From Bimuria novae-zelandiae CBS 107.79 (lineage: Eukaryota > Ascomycota > Dothideomycetes > Pleosporales > Didymosphaeriaceae), in contig ML976751.1 in assembly GCA_010015655.1 (NCBI GenBank), positions 116,836 to 180,835 on the forward strand: a stretch of 64,000 nucleotides of DNA. The letters are read 5' to 3'. Made by a program: the position numbers and the translations under genes. How positions within the stretch are numbered: the first letter of the stretch is position 1; the number at the start of each line of letters is the position of its first letter. Shown here piece after piece: positions 45,485 to 56,186 of the stretch. The notes beneath the pieces were generated by a model. The model was not told the DNA's origin. It did not search any database and saw only the letters and a list, made by a program, of their open reading frames with translations.

Positions 45485-47604
45485 CCGTGCCCGACGGGCT
45501 CGTGCACCGTGCGGGCTCGTGCACCAACACTAACATGCTTACTACCACAAAGATAAGGTTATTGTAAGCGCTATAAAAGCGATTATCGCGAGATTTTTTG
45601 TTATAATTACTCTATAGAGGCGTACAAATAAGTTATACTATCTAAGTTTTCGCGAGAGAGTAATTGCGCGACCGCGAGAGCTAACTTTAGGTAAAGGTGC
45701 TAGTGCAGCTTCTAGGGACGACGGATAAGCTATAGCACCGCCCTTAGCTTATTTTAGCTTACGCTTTGCTAGAGGTGCTTTTAAAGCTTTACGCTTGCCT
45801 CTTTAGGTAATTATAGAGGCCTGCCTAGTGTTTTGAGCAGCTTTTCTGGCATTCTAGGCAGCCACCTGTTCGGCCTTTATCTAATCTCGCACCTCCTTAG
45901 CTCTCTTTCTTGCCACACGACGCTCCTCCTTCTCTTACTTCTTAAGGAGCTTGGCAGTAGCTTAAAGCTCCTTTCTATTTAACTTTACTAGTCTCTCCTG
46001 CTCCTCTTAGTGTTGCTTTTCTGCCTCACGCTCACGTGCTCGCTCGAACTTAAAGGGCGACTAGAAAGTAGCACCACCGTGGTACTCCTCCTCGCGCTGT
46101 AAATCGAGAGGCTTGCCAGCGTTCTTATGCTGCTTCTTAGTAGTGAGAGCATCCCTTAGGCTGCTGTTCTCATGGTGTAGTAGCTTGTTTTAAACCTAAA
46201 GTTAGTGTAGCGTTTGGGAGAGCTTCTGCGAGGTCTCCGCCGAGGTATCCTTCACTGCAGCACGTATAAGACGCTCTATCTGCCTCTAGTCCTTAGGTAA
46301 AAGGGCTAAGAGCCGTGCCTCACTCTCATTATTGTCCTGTTTGCGGAAACGCTCAAGTACGACGTCAGCCTTTATAGGGGCTATACTAGTGGCTTCAAAC
46401 GCCTTAAGGACGAGTTTTATTATAAACGTAGACTCCTAAGTACCCTAGAATAGCGGGAAGAAGTCTTCCTTCTAGATAACTAGTAACCTTTACGTTTTAA
46501 AGAGGTAATTAGTAAGCTTAGCGAAGTAGTTGCTACTAAGAGGTTTAAAGCAAACTATATTAAGAGGCTATAGTATATAGGTTAAGTAAGGGGGAAACAT
46601 GGCCAGCAGTATTTTATAAGCCTTATAGTATTTAATAAAGTCTATTAAGAGGTAGCTATCGTGGCTATTAAGTATAAGGAGGCGCTAAGCTTGGCTAAGG
46701 CGTGCTTTTTACTTTGTTTCGCGGTCGAAAACCTGCTCTAACTAGGCTAATCTAATATTATTATTTGTCTATCCTATTAGTAAGGAGCTTACAAACACAC
46801 TATGCTTTCCTGCTTTAATTTAAGCTACCTATAAGGCTTAAAGTGTGCAGTTAGCTAACGAGTATATAAGGGCTAGTAATAAAATACTCCTATCTGCTCT
46901 AATAGTTACTACAACTATTACCCACTCTCGAGAGCTATTTTAAAGCGCTGTTTAGACCTTCTTTTCCTCCTATTAAAGCTAACTAAACACCCGTTTTAAG
47001 CGTCCTGTAATACTAATTATAAAGCCCTTTTTATCTATATTGTAGGTATTACAAGGCTCCACCTTATACTAAATAATCTTATAATGTAGGAGGTTAAAGT
47101 ATAACTTATACTTATGTTATAAATTAGCCTAGTAGCGTACAACGTCTATGCTAGCGCTCTATTTAGAGATAAGATAGTCGTGGTTACGGTTAATAAAACG
47201 CAAAACCTAGCCCTCTCTAACATGCTTTTTCAATATATTAGACGCGAAATTTTGTATTATAGCTCTCGTAGGAGGTAGCCCACGAGCCATAAGCCCTTTA
47301 ATATACTCCACGAGTCCCTCCTCTTGTTGTAGGCTGAGTAGTTATTACGCGGCGTACCCGGCTGCCCAAGGGCCTGTCTGGTGGTTCCACCTTTGGCTAA
47401 GTGTTAAATGCGATACACTATATTTTTTCGCGATACCTTAGATGCTGAAATTATCGCTAGCTTTACGCGATTCTAAATCTGCAATCGCCTTATTAATTAG
47501 TGCCATAGTGGTGTAGTTATCGCGTGTTGAAAAAGTCGAGATGGACGCGTTGTTTGGTGGGGTGGTGCACGAGCCCGCGCGGTGCACGAGCCCGTCGGGC
47601 ACGG
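45485..47604 (-). mobile_element. Fot1/pogo-type DNA transposon B, RIP-damaged, abutting A
   Basis: 42 bp inverted repeats (CCGTGCCCGACGGGCTCGTG at the left end) lie at 45485-45526 and 47563-47604 with one mismatch; each arm holds two copies of GGGCTCGTGCACC. TA flanks both ends, and the left TA (45483-45484) is also the right TA of element A. The transposase relic is on the minus strand: near 47043-46991 it reads YNID then KGF and ITGRLKR, matching element A's block, and near 47205-47166 RFINRNHDYLIS, the DNA-binding region. The 2120 bp element belongs to the same superfamily as A but has different TIRs. It carries many stops. Confidence 0.88.
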
Positions 47605-47745
47605 TATACATGGAACGTACTACTGAGGTGCACGGACTATTGACCTGACAGACTCTCCCCCGCGCTCTCTCCACTTGAGAGACTCCTCACTTATTTTCTG
47701 CAGGTAGCAATACAGCTTATTGTCCTCATATGCCTGCCTGCTTAC

Positions 47746-48711
47746 ATGTTCGAATTCCCACTACGCCAGACGAAGGCGCTTCTGCTAGGCCAATTCCAGG
47801 CTGTGCAGCATAGAAAGAAGGCCAAGACCAAGGTATGTTCTCATCCAGGTAGAATTTTCGGAAGCTAATGGAGCCAGTACGTCTTCCTAGTTGGAGGGTT
47901 TCCCGAGTCTCCGTACATGTATAAGAGCTCAGCGCCCTCGCTCAAGCATATGGTATCCAAGCTATCAAGCCAGCTAACGCGTAAGTGTTCCATGACATAA
48001 AGGGTAAGCACGTCGGATGTTTCCGTGTTGTTCACCCACGCTGGACGATCCGACAGCCGATGTGCCTACATTGTGCAGTATATTATCACCTTATCTTTGC
48101 TAAAACATCTCTAGTTGGTCTGCTATAGCCCGTGGCGCAGCTGCGAAGGGGCTCGAGGGCGATGGTCGTACGCCGATTAGATCCCGCATCTGCCGTCGTC
48201 ATTATGGTACCGACTGTAGCTCACTTTTCCAAGCCGGCAAGCATCGCAAGATTGATGGCTACATCGATCCGTACACAGGCCTGAAGCGCGCCAATAATCA
48301 GATGAACTGGCTCATCTCCAAAGGACAAGAGCTGGCAACTACCGAGGTCGACCATGGAAAGCTTACAATGGGGTATAACATGTGGGAGGGTTCCAACAAG
48401 GCGATGAGTGTCCTGCTGATGGCCTGCGATGTGGACAAGGCTCCTACGCGTTCGCTGAACCAGGTACGTAACTTTTCATATACTATGGATATTGAGGATA
48501 CTAACAAAACCAGGACATCTACACGGTCGCTCAGATGGTCGTCGATCTAAGCCCGGTACCAGACAAAGAGTGGCGAAAGAACGTCAGCCCTTCTGGTCGG
48601 CCCTATCGCTCTTTGGACTTCGTCCTCGAGATCGCGGTCCAGTCTTCCCTTGAGAACTCCTTGTCCGTCAACGGTAAGCGCTACGGATCGGTCCAGGCGG
48701 AATATGCTTAA
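47746..48711 (+). pseudogene. 5'-truncated Hsp70-like protein gene relic
   Basis: Segments 47746-47832, 47878-47980, 48115-48463 and 48514-48711, with clean GT-AG introns between them, encode the C-terminal part of a fungal Hsp70-like (ASKHA-fold ATPase) protein: YVFLVGGFPESPYMYKS, then IKPAN and WSAIARGAAAKGLEGDGRTP, PIRSRICRRHYGTDC and MGYNMWEG. The natural stop is kept (TAA at 48709). Two lesions are visible. The nucleotide-binding N-terminal half is absent, sequence before 47746 soon meeting transposon B (ending 47604). Inside the second segment, near 47925-47940, the frame must slip by one base between the PESPYMYKS part and AQAYGIQAIKPAN. It is not RIP-mutated, although RIP-killed transposons lie next to it. 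Confidence 0.8.
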
Positions 48712-49382
48712 GTGCATCACCCGAACATCGCATTGCCTCAAGCAATGCACCTTACTCTCCGACAACGGTAATATGAGTTCAGTTGATGGAAACACACGGT
48801 TCGGTCTTGTTTTAAGTCGATGATGAATGGGTGTCGCGTACCTGTTGGCCTATTTTAGGAAATTTGCAACGTCGCGTTCACCCTGGACAGTCCCCAAGGG
48901 TAGACTAGTCTGGAGTCTTTAAGGCACACATTCACGGATTACGAACTCTCTCAGAAATTTTTTTTTTCTCATGCTCCATATTCCTGCCATGCCGTGACAC
49001 TACACCCCACAGTATCATCCCGCAAGTTACCCAGGATACACAATACATTCGCCGCATATCCCCATCTTGCACCAGATCCTACCCTTTCTATATCTCCCAA
49101 CAACAAGAGCCGGTTCCATCCTTTCAGACAACCATACCCAACAAAGCCCACCATCCACCGCTAAACCGCCTCTTCTTCCCCTCGCAAACTACCATACCCC
49201 ATATCTCTCGCGCATCCCTATCTCTTCCACCCCACCAATCAATCACCCCATCCCTCATGACATTAATTAAAACCAACCAACCAACCCCATTCCTCATGCA
49301 CATCATCCCCACGCTAACCTTTATACACCCCGTGGCGTCCGCCCCGCTCAAAACTCTATCCGCAGTCCGCATGCCCACCACA
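48712..49382. other. Unassigned stretch between the Hsp70 relic and the piggyBac relic
   Basis: Normal composition with a C/A-rich plus strand in 49000-49300. No gene recognised. Part may be the non-coding end of the piggyBac-like element, but I could not find its termini. Confidence 0.35.
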
Positions 49383-49678
49383 TCACGCACATCCACGGCT
49401 CACCAGCGGAAACACGTGCCCGTCCGCCTGCCGCTTTTCTCGCTGGTAGAGATAACTGCGCTCTCGTATGACCTCGCTGAGATACCAGACGCGTCCAAAA
49501 GGCGACTCAAGAGGCTGCCCGACCTCAGTACAGTATATGTATCGATCCAATTGATCCCAGCGTGAGCGTGAGATAAAGTCGTTGACTCGGTGAACAGGTG
49601 CGTTACGGTGAGCCCTACTCCAGTACTCCTCCAACGACGGCTCCCTGTCTAGACCCATATACACGACAGTCATATTCT

Positions 49679-50290
49679 GTGAGTAGTAGTAGTAGTATTG
49701 ATTAACGTCCAGGAACGTAACGTTCTAGCCTCCCGTGGGGCATGGGGACGTGCTAAGCTGTATTTACAGAAAGCATTTCGTGCCTGCCGGCTGGCTACCA
49801 TCAGAGTAGCCTTGTTGTACATAGCCCATCCTCCCTTTAATAGGTCTACCTGCTACTACAGGCACCTAGATACCTATAGTAGCCGGCCCTCATCTGTGAG
49901 GGTGTTGTTGTTCTGCCCCTCTCTCCCTCGCCCTTGTAGCTCTGCTCCCGTACTGTCTTCCTCCCCCTACCTCGTACGAAGTAGGACCTCGTACGAGTTA
50001 GCAAGCTGCCTTGTACCTTGAGTAAAAACCTCGTAGGGGAAAACCTCAAGCTTGAACAAGTAGTAGTAGTCGCCTGAGCGGTACTTAGTTTGGGTGAAAG
50101 GTTTTGACCAAGTCTTGGCAGAGCGAAAACTCTGCATCTTGGCTTTTGGTCTCTTTATCGCAACAGCGCCAGCTTTTTGCGGATAAAGAACGTGATTCTA
50201 GTAATCAGCTTGTTCAGGCGAACAATTTCATACTACAGGAACCCCCCACACGGTCGTGTGGGTGGAATCACGATTTTGGTGTTCCTGTCA
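49679..50290. repeat. Solo LTR, 612 bp, target TATTC
   Basis: It begins TGTGAGTAGTAGTAG and ends GTGTTCCTGTCA, with TATTC at 49674-49678 and 50291-50295. There is no matching second copy in the window and no internal coding sequence, so it is read as a solo LTR. Near one end it holds a palindrome, CCCACACGGTCGTGTGGG. Composition is normal, not RIP-mutated. Confidence 0.7.
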
Positions 50291-50295
50291 TATTC

Positions 50296-52052
50296 TGTGA
50301 GAGCTAGTGATCCATACGCATAAGGAAGAAATTGAGAATTGTACTTGTTGTTGTATTGGGTGAAGCTACGAACAGTAGGTATACATGAGTGGCTGTAAAC
50401 AGCGCTAGTGTAGGATGGGTAGTCGCATCTCAACACAGGTGAGGCGCCACTGCAAGTGGGGAAAGGGAGACTCTAAACCGTGACACACCCCCTAGTTGTC
50501 ACTAAGTCAGCGAGTTGGTGATGACTGACCCTCATCTATAAAATTAATCACAAGCGACGTCTGGCTGTGGGGTGGTAGGCCGTTGTCTATCTAAATAGTT
50601 TAATAAGAACTCTTTAAGGCGTTATTAATACACTTTACAACCTTTAGGTCCTTTTAAGCTTATTTAACCTTGCGAACTCTAATAGGTAGTAGCGTCTAGT
50701 CTTTTGGTTGACTTGGATGATTTAGATTAAGTATGTAGCAATCGTGCAGAGTATGTGATAGCCCATAAATGCAAGGTTTCGCAATTCCAAACTCAGCAAC
50801 GGAGGTAGATAGGGTACCCACTTCGGCAGTCGAGGCAGCGCGGCGAGTGTACTTTGTCATCTTTTCGACGTAGGTAGGTAGGCTGGGTGGATTGGTACCG
50901 TTCATCTCATGTTCGTATACCTGATCAAGGCAGGTAGCAGCGTAGTTTGGGTGATAAGCTTGGCAGGCAATCAAGAAATCCTCCTGAGGCCTGTATCCAG
51001 TCGTTTCTGGCAGGTTGATTGATTGGCATTGGGAAGTAATGTGTACCTAGTCAGCTATCTATTCGTCGAGTTTCTTTGGATTGCGTGGAGCAGTCTTTAG
51101 ATTAGTGTATTTTGCTATTAAGTCGCGACTCTAATTAGCTATAGACGGACAGAACTGCTTCTTGAGAGCGATAAGTTAATCGTAAACAGTAGGTAAGTCC
51201 TAAATCAGGTAAAGATAACGCGTAGCGATAGACCTAGTAATCTTAGTATTTAGCTACACTAGCGCTCTCTCCTGTTTCTGTTGCGTGATCTCTTCGAGTC
51301 TCTATTAGTTAACCTCCTATTAGTAGGACTTACGATCCTTAGGGGATAGGTTAGAGAGCTTGGAGGCTCTAGCCTTATAGTTAGTAAGCTGAGGCTTAGG
51401 ATTGGCAGCCTCTAGGTTAGGTATGCTCTCCTTTGGTGTATCTAGATTGACGTATAGCTAGATCTTGTGATCCTTGGCGAAGTCTTTGCGGAGGAAGATC
51501 TAGTTAAACTAGTTATCTAGTTTATTAAGGATAATAGCAACTTAGGTTACTACTAGTTTTATAGCCATCGTGTGCGTAGGGCAGACGCAATAATCGTGCG
51601 CTATAAGGGACGCGGTAATCGTGCGCTATAAGGGGCGCGGTAATTGTACGCTATAAGGGGCGCGGTAATCGTGCGCTATAAGGGGCGCGGTAATTGTATA
51701 GCTATAAGGGGCCTGGTAATCGTGCGCTATAAGGGGCGCGGTAATCGTATAGCTATGAGGGGCCTGGTAATCGTGCGCTATAAGGGACGCAGTAATCGTA
51801 CGGCTATAAGGGGCCTAGTAATCGTACAACGAGTACAGCAAAGATGCATTCGGGCTTATAACTGTAAGAGCTAGTGATCCATACGCATAAGGAAGAAATT
51901 GAGAATTGTACTTGTTATTATATTAGGTGAAGCTACGAACAGTAGGTATACATGAGTGGCTGTAAACAGCGCTAGTGTAGGATGGGTAGTCGCATCTCAA
52001 CACAGGTGAGGCGCCACTGCAAGTGGGGAAAGGGAGACTCCAAACCGTGACA
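50296..52052 (-). mobile_element. Gag-only (non-autonomous) copia-like LTR retrotransposon
   Basis: Direct LTRs of 190 bp (50296-50485 and 51863-52052) differ by only a few bases. TATTC flanks the element on both sides (50291-50295 and 52053-52057). In minus orientation the LTR begins TGTCACGGTTT and is preceded by a polypurine CTAGGGGGTG. The 1377 bp interior has a Gag-like frame from an ATG at 51568 to 50696: WIFLRKDFAKDHKI-like residues with stops at tryptophan positions (TGG to TAG), then EHEMNGTNPPSLPTYVEK and a damaged zinc-knuckle end, CIYGLSHTLHDCYILN. No protease, integrase or reverse transcriptase region fits in the space, so it must have depended on another element's Pol. Confidence 0.85.
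51591..51816. repeat. 24-25 bp minisatellite in the retrotransposon leader
   Basis: Nine copies of a unit like TAATCGTGCGCTATAAGGGG plus CGCGG, with variants GTATAGCTATAAGG and GGGGCCTGG alternating. In element orientation it lies between the 5' LTR and the Gag start codon. Confidence 0.9.
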
Positions 52053-52515
52053 TATTCAACAGTCGCAAAGTACGTATACAACTCCGCTGCCGACGTGGGT
52101 TTCCAGCGCCGTACGCAGGGCAATTGAGGCACACTCTGGAGCAACTCGGCGTGCTGATTCGTATTGTGTGCGATTCGGTTAAGGACGTCGGCGTCAAAGA
52201 ACAAGTCAAAGATGGCAATGGGAGAACCTTAGCCCTATTGGCTGCTGCTGTGGGTCGAGTGGGTCTTTCCGAAACGATATTATCGTCTGATTGGCTGTCA
52301 AAATGTGGCCCATGTACGGGCGGGTTTGCCCATGCGAGGGATAGGTACGGGGCACAGAGGACGCTTCAGAGACGGGCAGTTCTCATTTGTCGATTGTGGG
52401 GAGAGCGACGCAGGGTCGACGATGGTCGGTTTTATTTGGCGGTTGCCTACCCCGAGGTCTGACATAAGACACTCAATGCGACCAAAGAAAGTAGGAATGC
52501 TTAGGGATATCTAGA

Positions 52516-53046
52516 TCAAATATCGCAATAACCTCGCAAGTCTTTCTTCTGCAATGTGTAGTAGCGCAGTTTTACTGCGCCCGGCGTCCGATCTGGGAAG
52601 TGTTTATATATCTCCTTCCACTCCATACTCTGCTTATCCTTTAATGAGAGTAAACGCACTTCGTCCGGCTCTAGCCACGGCCTGCGCGTTCGTTGGCTGT
52701 ATTTTTCTATACCTTCCTCTTCATTCTCGCCCTCTTCGTCTGAGTCGTCGTCTAAGTGATCCGTTTCATGATTGGTAGCATCCCTGTGGGAACTGCTCAT
52801 CCAGTTCGCATTTAAGCTTCCTCGACTGCATGGGTCCGACGCCCCACCTTCACACCGGTATCCTACCAACATCCACGAATCTGGCGATAGCTGGGTCGTG
52901 CGGATGACTTTGCCTTCTTTGCCAAGAAATTTGTAACCTAGGGCTGCCGGGTCGAGGAACCCTTCCGAGTCGTGGTTATAAATAATTGCTACAAAGCCTT
53001 CTATATAGTTAGCTAACTTCTTAATCGCCTTCTTCCTAGGATAACC
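52516..53046 (-). CDS. Myb/SANT-like DNA-binding protein, 5' end lost in RIP-mutated DNA
   Basis: The frame is open from about 53046 to the stop at 52516 (176 residues). The C-terminal 60 residues form a Myb/SANT-like domain: RTRRPWLEPDEVRLLSLKDK, then MEWKEIYKHFPDRTPGAVKL and RYYTL, with regularly spaced aromatic residues and a basic third helix. Before it is an acidic Asp/Glu run (DDDSDEEGENEEE), and before that a segment reading FVAIIYNHDSEGFLDPAALG, then GKVIRTTQLSPDSWMLVGYR. The first 20 or so codons are in AT-rich RIP-type sequence and a stop lies just beyond 53046, so no intact start is visible (an ATG at 52872 would give only 118 residues). It may be a repeat-associated or decaying gene. 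Confidence 0.55.
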   Translation of the reverse strand, partial: GYPRKKAIKKLANYIEGFVAIIYNHDSEGFLDPAALGYKFLGKEGKVIRTTQLSPDSWMLVGYRCEGGASDPCSRGSLNANWMSSSHRDATNHETDHLDDDSDEEGENEEEGIEKYSQRTRRPWLEPDEVRLLSLKDKQSMEWKEIYKHFPDRTPGAVKLRYYTLQKKDLRGYCDI

Positions 53047-53314
53047 CTAGGTGCTGTAGGCTGTCCTATAATTAACTATAAAGTTACGTTAAGGGTCCTT
53101 TAAAGGTTAGTAGGTTATACTAAAGGATAATAATAAGCGTATATTTAGGCAGCGGCTAGCATTAGTATTAACTAGCTAGTAATTATTATTATACTCTAGT
53201 TAAGTAATAATAGTTTTCTTATTAACTTTATATAGTAAATCTTATCTAAAGTTAAAGTAAATTTAACTTAAGTAATAGCGTGCTAAGCCTATAAGGCTTA
53301 TTAAGCCTTTAACT
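53047..53314. repeat. RIP-mutated AT-rich sequence
   Basis: No frame and almost no CA/TG. Transition between the Myb/SANT frame and the solo LTR. Confidence 0.6.
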
Positions 53315-53883
53315 TGTTACGATCACGAACCATACAGGAACAAGGAGACCAGACAATTACGCTAAGGAAGTAATTGTTAGCAAAATAACTAGGTCGCGGG
53401 AACACACGAAGACGCGGGGCAGCTTAGGTTAGTAGTTACGTAATATAGTCCCGCCTAAGCGAGAAGTCTAAGGGACTATAAAAGTCTAAGGGACTATAAA
53501 AGTCTAAAGGACTACAAAAGTCTAAGGGACTATAGAAGTCTAAGGGACTACAAAAGTCTAAGGGACTATAAAGGCTTAGCAGGACTATAATAGCGATTTA
53601 AAAAATAGTAAGGACTAGGATAAATAGTATATAGTCTAATAATTTCTCTATACTTCTCCTACTCCTCGTAGTTAACTTAACATACTACAAGTATATTTTC
53701 TATAATAGATTAGTAAATCTCTTAGTTAGTTATTTTATAGTTTATTATAAAATTAAATTATTTTTAAAAACTACCTCGTAGCTATTTCTAGCTTTTAACT
53801 ACTAAATATCTATAAGGCACTTCTCCCTTAACCTATTCTCCCTTAACCTAGACTAGGCTTAGGTACGTAGAGCCCTTGTAACA
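53315..53883. repeat. Solo LTR, 569 bp, target TAACT, with an 18 bp internal minisatellite
   Basis: The ends TGTTACGATCAC and CCCTTGTAACA are mirror-image (TGTTAC...GTAACA), and TAACT occurs on both sides (53310-53314 and 53884-53888). Inside, at 53463-53570, the 18 bp unit AAAGTCTAAGGGACTATA is repeated six times with small changes; each unit contains AGTC and GACT facing each other. No second LTR or internal region of this family is in the window. Confidence 0.8.
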
Positions 53884-54391
53884 TAACTAAGGTAACGTAT
53901 GTTAAAATAATAGCTAATAGACCTCTAGGTGTCTTTACAGTTAGCTTTATACTACCTTATATAGTAATCTTAATATAGTCTGTTCTTACTTTTATAAAGT
54001 TATTAGCACTAGTCTTATACTCTCTTATCTATTTAGGCTAGGACTCCGTATTAATAATATAAGTATTTAAACTAGGATTAAGTATAAATTAGTTACTTAA
54101 TGAGTTATAGTTATTAAAATTATTAAGCGTTAATAAAGCCACTAGCTTCTTAGTAGGTTTAATACTATTATTAAGTATTATATCCTTATTACGCTTATCA
54201 CGTTCGTCGCGCTTATTAACCGTAACGGTATTAGATACTATATATTATGCTATATAGGTAGATAGATTAGAAAGAGGCTTACTATTATTAATAATAACTA
54301 TTATTTTAAAGGTTAACTAAGTTGACTTTTAGTTTTATATAGCTTTCTCTACCTTCGCTTTTAAGCTTAAATTCTTAGTAAAGACTACTAC
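53884..54391. repeat. RIP-mutated AT-rich sequence between LTRs
   Basis: About 500 bp of TA-rich sequence with no frame; the target DNA into which both the solo LTR and the gypsy element inserted. Confidence 0.6.
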
Positions 54392-54776
54392 TGTAACAGG
54401 AACAATCGCTCGTCGACACGAGAACCCTTAGCTAGTTAAGACAGGATTTTAAGATTATCCAAAAACCAACACTTATCCGTATTAGACCAATTCCGGATCT
54501 ATCAGACCGGTGGGGAACTACGGGTCCGATTCGGACCTATTTTGGATCTATTAGACTGACGGTCAACCTATGGCAGATATGTGCTAGCTAGCTATCTAGG
54601 AAAAGGTATTTAGAGGAGCTTAGGGCCTTTGTAGTTTAGTACCTTTTCCGTATCCTTTTGTACCAGACCTATAGGCACTTAATTTATTTAAGGCTATATT
54701 TTTATATACGCACTCCTATATGCCTCCACTAAGAAATACGCTAATATTAATCCTTTAAGTAATCTACGCTAATATA
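54392..54776 (+). repeat. 5' LTR of the gypsy element
   Basis: 385 bp, TG start, ending AATATA (CA changed to TA). Homologous over its length, in opposite orientation, to the solo LTR at 3443-3828. Confidence 0.82.
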
Positions 54777-56186
54777 TTATATAGAAAAGGTTACTACTAC
54801 TAGTAATAGCTTTAAAAAATATTATTATAAGAATAAAACGGACCCGCGTTAGTGCGTCCCTAGTTTTCTTTATAAGTAGGATTCTAGAAACCTCTTACTA
54901 AATAAAGCTTTTAGGTTTAGAACTCCTAATTATAAATAAATTAAATTAATTTTAGAAAAGTCGCGTAGAGTTACGCTAAGGTAGAAAAATAGTAACTACT
55001 AATAACTTATAGACTTAAAATTAAACGTTAATATCTATTTTATTATTCTTAAGAATAGCACGGCAGGAGGCGCGGAGTTAGACTTAAGGAGACTATTAGC
55101 CACCCCTAGAACCTTTAAAGAGTAAAGAAGACAAAGAAAGTAATAATACTTTAAATAATTTATTATTAGACCTAGAGCTAATTTAGTTTAATCTACTAAC
55201 CTAATAATAGCTCTTTAGAACTAATTGCGTTAAATGCAAGCATAATTAAAGTAATTAACTAAAGAATTCTAAGCTAGGAACTAAGCCTAGCTTATAATTA
55301 AATCGCCCCTAATAGTCCTCTAATACTAGTCCGAATTTCTCGCTACTATTATAGCAAAGCTATCTAAGCAAACTCTTAAGATAGAATTCTTAATTAATAA
55401 GAAAGAACCTACCTTTCCTTAATAGTAAGTATTAATTAGGGACTATCTTAAGATTAATATAAATTACTATCGAAGTGAACGTGCTTATATAGTATTAGTA
55501 TAAAAATATACTTCTAGTACTATTTGTAAATATTTAGAACCCTAGTACCTAGCTACTTTAAATACGTTACGGTTTAAGAATACTAAGAAGATAATTAAAC
55601 TACTATTCTTCTTCTTTATATTTAGTAATAAAGAAGCTAAGTACTGGACTACATTTTAATACTTAAAAATAATCTCTAAAGAAACTTTCTTTGCCTTTAA
55701 AGCTAAGTTTATTAGTATAGCTATCTAAGGCAAAGTTTATAAGAATAAATAGTCTTTATTCTTATAGGAAAAGATAACACTATCCTTAAAAGTTCTAAAT
55801 ATAGGATTTAAGCACCTATAAAATAATTCCTTTAAGAAAATAGTAGCCTACCTAATAGCGTTTAACTTAGAAACGCGGAATACACTAATAAGACCATTTA
55901 CTTACTTTATAATTAGTATAAATTAACCTCTGCGTTAGAAGAACTATAAAGAAGAAATTTACCTTAGTACTTTAATTAAGGTACTATATAGGCTTATTAA
56001 GAAATCTACTGTAAACGTGCCCTAAGATAGGATAGTCCTACTATTATAACTTTTAATAATATAGAGAAGTTCTAACTCCTACTATAACTATAAAAAGTTA
56101 AAATATTTTATTAAAAATTGCCCTTAACCCCGCGTCCACGAGATCAGAGTAGAACTAGACTCTAATTAAGAATACGTTAATACAGA

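Larger units (their letters stand above)
49383..52204 (-). pseudogene. piggyBac-like transposase gene split by two LTR insertions
   Basis: On the minus strand the N-terminal part lies at about 52204-52058 (FFDADVLNRIAHNTNQHAEL, then RRWKPTSAAELYTYFATV) and the continuation at 49673-49383 (VVYMGLDREPSLEEYWSRA, then VNDFISRSRWDQLDRYIYCT). Together these match the first region of DDE_Tnp_1_7 (piggyBac-type) transposases. They are separated by about 2.4 kb of LTR sequence (49679-50290 and 50296-52052). Even with that removed the frame does not close: a short extra stretch containing a second ACAGTC copy leaves a shift. The catalytic part downstream of 49383 was not recognised, so the gene is dead. 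Confidence 0.78.

Noticed and set aside
47438..47674. 78-codon minus-strand frame at the right end of pogo element B
   Set aside because: It runs across the transposon's terminal repeat into flanking DNA, so it cannot be an original gene.
47735..47765. GTTCGAATTCC resembling a tRNA T-loop
   Set aside because: No acceptor stem or anticodon arm nearby; the sequence is part of the Hsp70-like coding segment.
51591..51816. Nine-unit array considered as a CRISPR array
   Set aside because: Units are contiguous without unique spacers, in a eukaryotic retrotransposon leader; it is a minisatellite.
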